Assembly: GCA_964530165.1 (NCBI GenBank)
Contig: CAZGYE010000256.1
Location: forward strand, 1-8,685
DNA: 8,685 nucleotides
Direction of reading: 5' to 3'
DNA from: CAZGYE01 sp964530165
GTDB lineage: Bacteria > Planctomycetota > Planctomycetia > Planctomycetales > Planctomycetaceae
The notes under the pieces were generated by a model. That model had not been told where the DNA came from. It ran no database searches and saw nothing but the letters and a program-made list of their open reading frames with translations. The translations under genes were made by a program, and so were the position numbers. Positions 5,742 through 8,685 of the stretch are shown here, in pieces (position 1 is the stretch's first letter; the number at the start of each line of letters is the position of its first letter).

Positions 5742-8685
5742 GTGCGGCTCCTGCCTTTTGCCGTTTGCCTTTTGCCTTTTGCCTTGTACAGCCGTTGCGC
5801 CCCCGCGGCGGATTTCCACGCCGGCTTCGACGGCCGGCAGGTTAGCTGGCGGGTCTTGTACGACAAATCGCAAGTGCGACTGCTATCGCATCGCCGCAAC
5901 GAACACATCTACTTCCGTGGCGGCGCCGCCGAGCATCTTGAGCTGGACACGGAGGCCAAAGGCCAGTTCGTTCGGATCGAGCACACGTTGCCGCCGGCGC
6001 GGATCATCGAGGAACTGAAGCTCTCGCTGTGGGTCCGGTCCAACAGAAGGGGTGCCGTGTTGATGCTGCGCGGGGACTTTCCGCATCAAAAAGACCCGCG
6101 CACCGGGGACGTGTTGAGCACCCTGGTGAGCGGTGACGTCTACACGCACCCCGGCACTTGGCAACAGTTGTCCTGTACGACTCCGACGAAGAAAATTCGT
6201 GATCAACTGGTGCGGCTGCGTTACCAGTTGAGCGATTCGCACATCGACACACGCGACCTGTACGTCGAGGGAGTGATTCTTTGGACCCAATTGACACCGG
6301 GAACGACGGAATTCTTTCTCGACGAGCTGAGTTTCGGGCCGATTGTCAGTCCCGAATCTCAGCAGCCGGTCATCTCGGCCGGGCGTGAAGACGACGAAGA
6401 ACGTGCGGTTGAGTTTCGCCTCGATCGCCTGCTTGTCGACGGGCGCCCTTTTTTCCCACGCTTTGCTCCGTACCACGGCGAGGATCTCGACGGCTTGAAA
6501 CAGACGGGACTGAACGTCGTCTGGTTGCCGAGCATCGGGGAGAGCCGACTGTTGACGGAGCTGCGGCAGCACGGCCTGTGGGCCGCGGCAACTCCACCCC
6601 GGGCCGTCTCTTCCACGGGAGAGGTCCTCGACGCGCGCAGTGCGAGTCTCATGCCCTTCGCCCGCGAAACGGCGCCGGTCTTGTTTTGGTACTTTGGCAC
6701 GCGTGTGCCGCCTCGCGCGCGGAGTGATCTGATCGCCTGGTGCAAACAGGTTCAGGACGCCGACCGCCAATTCAACCGCCCCCTGATGGCCGACGTGACA
6801 GGAGACGAACGAGTGCTTTCGAGGCACATGTCGATGCTGGGAATCAGCCGGCACGTGATCAACACCAGCTTTCCGCTTCGCCGGTATCGCGACTACCTGA
6901 TCCAGAAGCGAAAGATGGCCCGGCCGGGCACCTTCGTGTGGACTTGGATTCAGACCGAAGCGGTTTCGGCCACGGCTGCGGCTCGCCGTGCGGGGAATAA
7001 GAAACCAATCGTCGTCGAGCCGGAGCAAATCCGTCTGCAGGTCTACGCGGCGCTCGCCGCCGGATGCAAGGGCATTGGGTATTGGAAGCGGTCCTCGCTC
7101 GACGCCAACGTCCCTGGTGCAATCGAGCGGCGATTGGCCATCACGCTATTGAACCTCGAGCTGGAGCTCCTCGAGCCCTGGCTGGCGACAGGGAGCGTTG
7201 TGGGACAAGTTCCGTTTGAGATCACACGGCCACGCACCGAAAAGATCAGTCGGGGGCGTCTCGATTTCCGCCACTCTCAAGAGGCCGGGCGACAGCGAAA
7301 CGCTTTACTGCGCGCCCGCGAAGACCAGATAAAAAGTGATGCAGCACGCACGACCGGCGAGTTGGAGGCGGCAATCATTCGCAGCGATTACGGAACGCTG
7401 CTGCTGCCGATTTGGTACGGACGTGACGCGCAATTCGTTCCGGGCCAACTGGCGGCCGAGAAAGCGACCATCGTGGTGTCCCCTGTGGAGGAATCGGCCT
7501 TGGCGTGGGCAGTCACCACAACCGGCGTCCATAGCCTCGACCGGGATCGTGTCGCCGGCGGCTTGAAGGTCACACTCGAAGGATTCGACCAGACGGCCGC
7601 CGTCATCCTGTCGTCGGACCAGACTCTGAGCGCGAAACTACACGCCAAAGTGGCGAGCATGGCGGAAAAGAGCGCTCGCGGCTGGATCGACCTGGCCCGG
7701 GCGAAGCAACACCGAGTCCGTCAGATCAACGACGAATTGCAGCAGCTCGGCGTTTCACAGGTCGACGCACCTCAGCTATTGGCCCGGGCTGGGGCGCTCA
7801 TCAAGCATGCCGAGACGGCGTACCAACGCGGAAACTACAACGAAGCCCGGCAACACAGCAGAGACGCCATGCAGTCGCTGCGGGTCCTGCAGCGGGCGCA
7901 TTGGAACGACGCGGTGAGACGTCTCAGCTCCCCGGTTTCCAGCCCGCACACGGTCTGCTTCCAAACGCTGCCGGATCATTGGCGGATGATTGTCGGCATG
8001 GGACGCAGCCCGGTGAAAGCCGACTCCAACCTCCTGCGTTCGGGAGACTTTGAGGACATCGACACGATGCTCGTCGAAGGTTGGAGGCACAAACAGCATC
8101 GGATCCAGGGGGTGCGTGCCGCCGCCGAACTGGTCCCCGAATCGCGACAGGGTAAATACTGCTTGCGTTTGGTGGCGGTCCCGGCGGCCGGGTCCGATCC
8201 GCCGGCGGTCATCGAAAGGAGCCCCGTCGAGGTCACCACGCCGCCGGTATCCGTCCACAGCGGTCAAATTCTGCATGTCAGCGGCTGGACGCGGGTGGTG
8301 GCGCCGGCCGTCGGCAGCTTAGACGGCGCAATGGTCTACGGCAGTCTCAGCGGGCCGGCCGGCGCGCTGCGCTGGTACCAACAAACCCCCTGGCAACGAT
8401 TCCAGATGATCCGCGAGGTCCAACACAGCGGGCCATTCACCATCACCTTCGCCTTGAACGGCCTGGGCGAGCTTCAACTCGAGGACCGCGATGCGCTGGA
8501 GAAGATCGGCCCGTTCCATGCCGCCATACCTTTTGACAAGGTCCCCGATGATCCCTTCCAGGTCACGGAAAGAGATCGCCTTCATCGGCTTCTTGATCTC
8601 TTCGGGGGAGCGAACCTTCATTTTTTCGTGCAGGCGGGCCATGACATTGTCATTGGAGTCGGAACTGGATATTTTCGGTACCATT
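5742..8685 (+). CDS. Large secreted multidomain protein with degenerate glycosidase-like barrel (3' end uncertain)
   Basis: The reading frame is open from GTG 5742 to the window edge (981 codons). A signal peptide (MRLLPFAVCLLPFALYSR, cleavage near APA22|A) leads to ADFHAGFDG. Four regions follow. A beta-sandwich, carbohydrate-binding-like region spans about aa 24-205. A TIM-barrel-like region recalling GH-A glycosidases spans about aa 225-500, with GRPFFPRFAPYHGED (234), VLFWYFGTR (313) and FVWTWIQTE (398). A small beta domain and an alpha-helical region come next, the helices at about aa 627-750. A jelly-roll starts at NLLRSGDFED (763) and reaches GLGELQL near 910. At the expected acid/base 'NE' site the sequence is T320-R321, so catalysis is doubtful; E406 could be a relic nucleophile. 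The start has no clear ribosome site; the stop at 5598 bounds the frame, with TTG 5658 and 5679 as poorer alternatives. The signal peptide core is encoded by a heptamer repeat. Beyond about 8490 the frame is probably not genuine coding. Surface attachment or polysaccharide binding is inferred. Confidence 0.8.
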   Translation, partial: MRLLPFAVCLLPFALYSRCAPAADFHAGFDGRQVSWRVLYDKSQVRLLSHRRNEHIYFRGGAAEHLELDTEAKGQFVRIEHTLPPARIIEELKLSLWVRSNRRGAVLMLRGDFPHQKDPRTGDVLSTLVSGDVYTHPGTWQQLSCTTPTKKIRDQLVRLRYQLSDSHIDTRDLYVEGVILWTQLTPGTTEFFLDELSFGPIVSPESQQPVISAGREDDEERAVEFRLDRLLVDGRPFFPRFAPYHGEDLDGLKQTGLNVVWLPSIGESRLLTELRQHGLWAAATPPRAVSSTGEVLDARSASLMPFARETAPVLFWYFGTRVPPRARSDLIAWCKQVQDADRQFNRPLMADVTGDERVLSRHMSMLGISRHVINTSFPLRRYRDYLIQKRKMARPGTFVWTWIQTEAVSATAAARRAGNKKPIVVEPEQIRLQVYAALAAGCKGIGYWKRSSLDANVPGAIERRLAITLLNLELELLEPWLATGSVVGQVPFEITRPRTEKISRGRLDFRHSQEAGRQRNALLRAREDQIKSDAARTTGELEAAIIRSDYGTLLLPIWYGRDAQFVPGQLAAEKATIVVSPVEESALAWAVTTTGVHSLDRDRVAGGLKVTLEGFDQTAAVILSSDQTLSAKLHAKVASMAEKSARGWIDLARAKQHRVRQINDELQQLGVSQVDAPQLLARAGALIKHAETAYQRGNYNEARQHSRDAMQSLRVLQRAHWNDAVRRLSSPVSSPHTVCFQTLPDHWRMIVGMGRSPVKADSNLLRSGDFEDIDTMLVEGWRHKQHRIQGVRAAAELVPESRQGKYCLRLVAVPAAGSDPPAVIERSPVEVTTPPVSVHSGQILHVSGWTRVVAPAVGSLDGAMVYGSLSGPAGALRWYQQTPWQRFQMIREVQHSGPFTITFALNGLGELQLEDRDALEKIGPFHAAIPFDKVPDDPFQVTERDRLHRLLDLFGGANLHFFVQAGHDIVIGVGTGYFRYH
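5753..5787. repeat. Heptamer array within signal peptide codons
   Basis: Five uninterrupted 7-nt units (GCCTTTT, GCCGTTT, GCCTTTT twice, GCCTTGT) belong to the same family as the array in rnpB. Unlike the other copies it has no inverted partner nearby. Read in frame it gives a 7-residue repeat of the type LLPFAxx. Confidence 0.9.
8319..8684 (-). CDS. Possible N-terminus of an unknown protein, antisense to the secreted protein's end
   Basis: Family not recognised. The ATG at 8684 opens a 121-codon frame. The first 75 residues or so look like real protein: a polar start (MVPKISSSDSNDN), then MARLHEKMKVRSPEEIKKPM, AISFRDLEGIIGDLVKRYGG and MERADLLQRIAVLELKLAQA. They are balanced in Lys, Glu, Met and Ile, helical, and free of the Arg/Pro-rich look of shadow frames. 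After about residue 75 (below roughly 8460) the sequence becomes Gly/Pro/Ala-rich and runs antisense to the convincing jelly-roll of the plus-strand gene, so the frame there is probably an artefact. Either this is a genuine gene cut off at its 3' side, or the plus-strand gene continues and this is chance. Confidence 0.4.
   Translation of the reverse strand: MVPKISSSDSNDNVMARLHEKMKVRSPEEIKKPMKAISFRDLEGIIGDLVKRYGGMERADLLQRIAVLELKLAQAVQGEGDGEWPAVLDLADHLESLPGGLLVPAQRAGRPAETAVDHCAV

Noticed and set aside
5883..7028. 381-codon minus-strand frame opposite the secreted protein.
   Set aside because: Rich in Arg, His and Gln as typical of a shadow frame in GC-rich DNA; the plus strand gives a coherent multidomain secreted protein.

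Overview
The window looks like a piece of a Planctomycetota chromosome, or a metagenome contig from one. The main evidence is a DUF1559 prepilin-like protein with a C-terminal H-x9-DG motif, which is a hallmark expansion of that phylum. Supporting evidence is an FHA protein beside a Lys-rich N-terminal form of RsgA, a large secreted multidomain protein, GC-rich genes and AT-rich divergent promoters. This assignment rests on recognising families by eye, not on a search.

Layout. (1) 122-1148, minus strand: a tightly coupled operon of an unknown signal-peptide/one-TM protein, rnpA (RNase P protein) and yidD (membrane insertion factor), joined by GTGA and ATGA overlaps. (2) 1149-1265: divergent promoters sharing one AT-rich box. 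(3) 1266-2246, plus: the DUF1559 pseudopilin-like protein, followed by a pair of palindromes in inverted orientation. (4) About 2412-2912, minus: rnpB, the RNase P RNA, with a repeat array inside its P12 arm. (5) 3164-4820, plus: an FHA-domain protein and rsgA (30S maturation GTPase). (6) 5064-5345, minus: a 93-aa Arg-rich, probably coiled-coil protein. (7) 5742 to the right edge, plus: a very large secreted protein with a sandwich domain, a degenerate glycosidase-like barrel, a helical region and a C-terminal jelly-roll. Both RNase P subunits therefore lie within 2.6 kb.

The most notable signal lies between and inside the genes. Short tandem arrays with strict 7- or 8-nt periods occur at 2684-2764, 2918-3013, 4820-4847, 4903-4982, 5017-5058, 5617-5637, 5682-5716 and 5753-5787. 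The main family (unit about AAAAGGC, complement GCCTTTT) usually forms hairpins. One hairpin is built into P12 of the RNase P RNA. Another array is read in frame as the hydrophobic core of the secreted protein's signal peptide. This resembles the heptameric STRR repeats of heterocyst-forming cyanobacteria, which also invade rnpB.

The right end is suspicious. Around 8460-8495 the plus-strand jelly-roll reading gives way to a convincing minus-strand N-terminus, so the two coding signals meet antisense. This could be a rearrangement or an assembly chimera.
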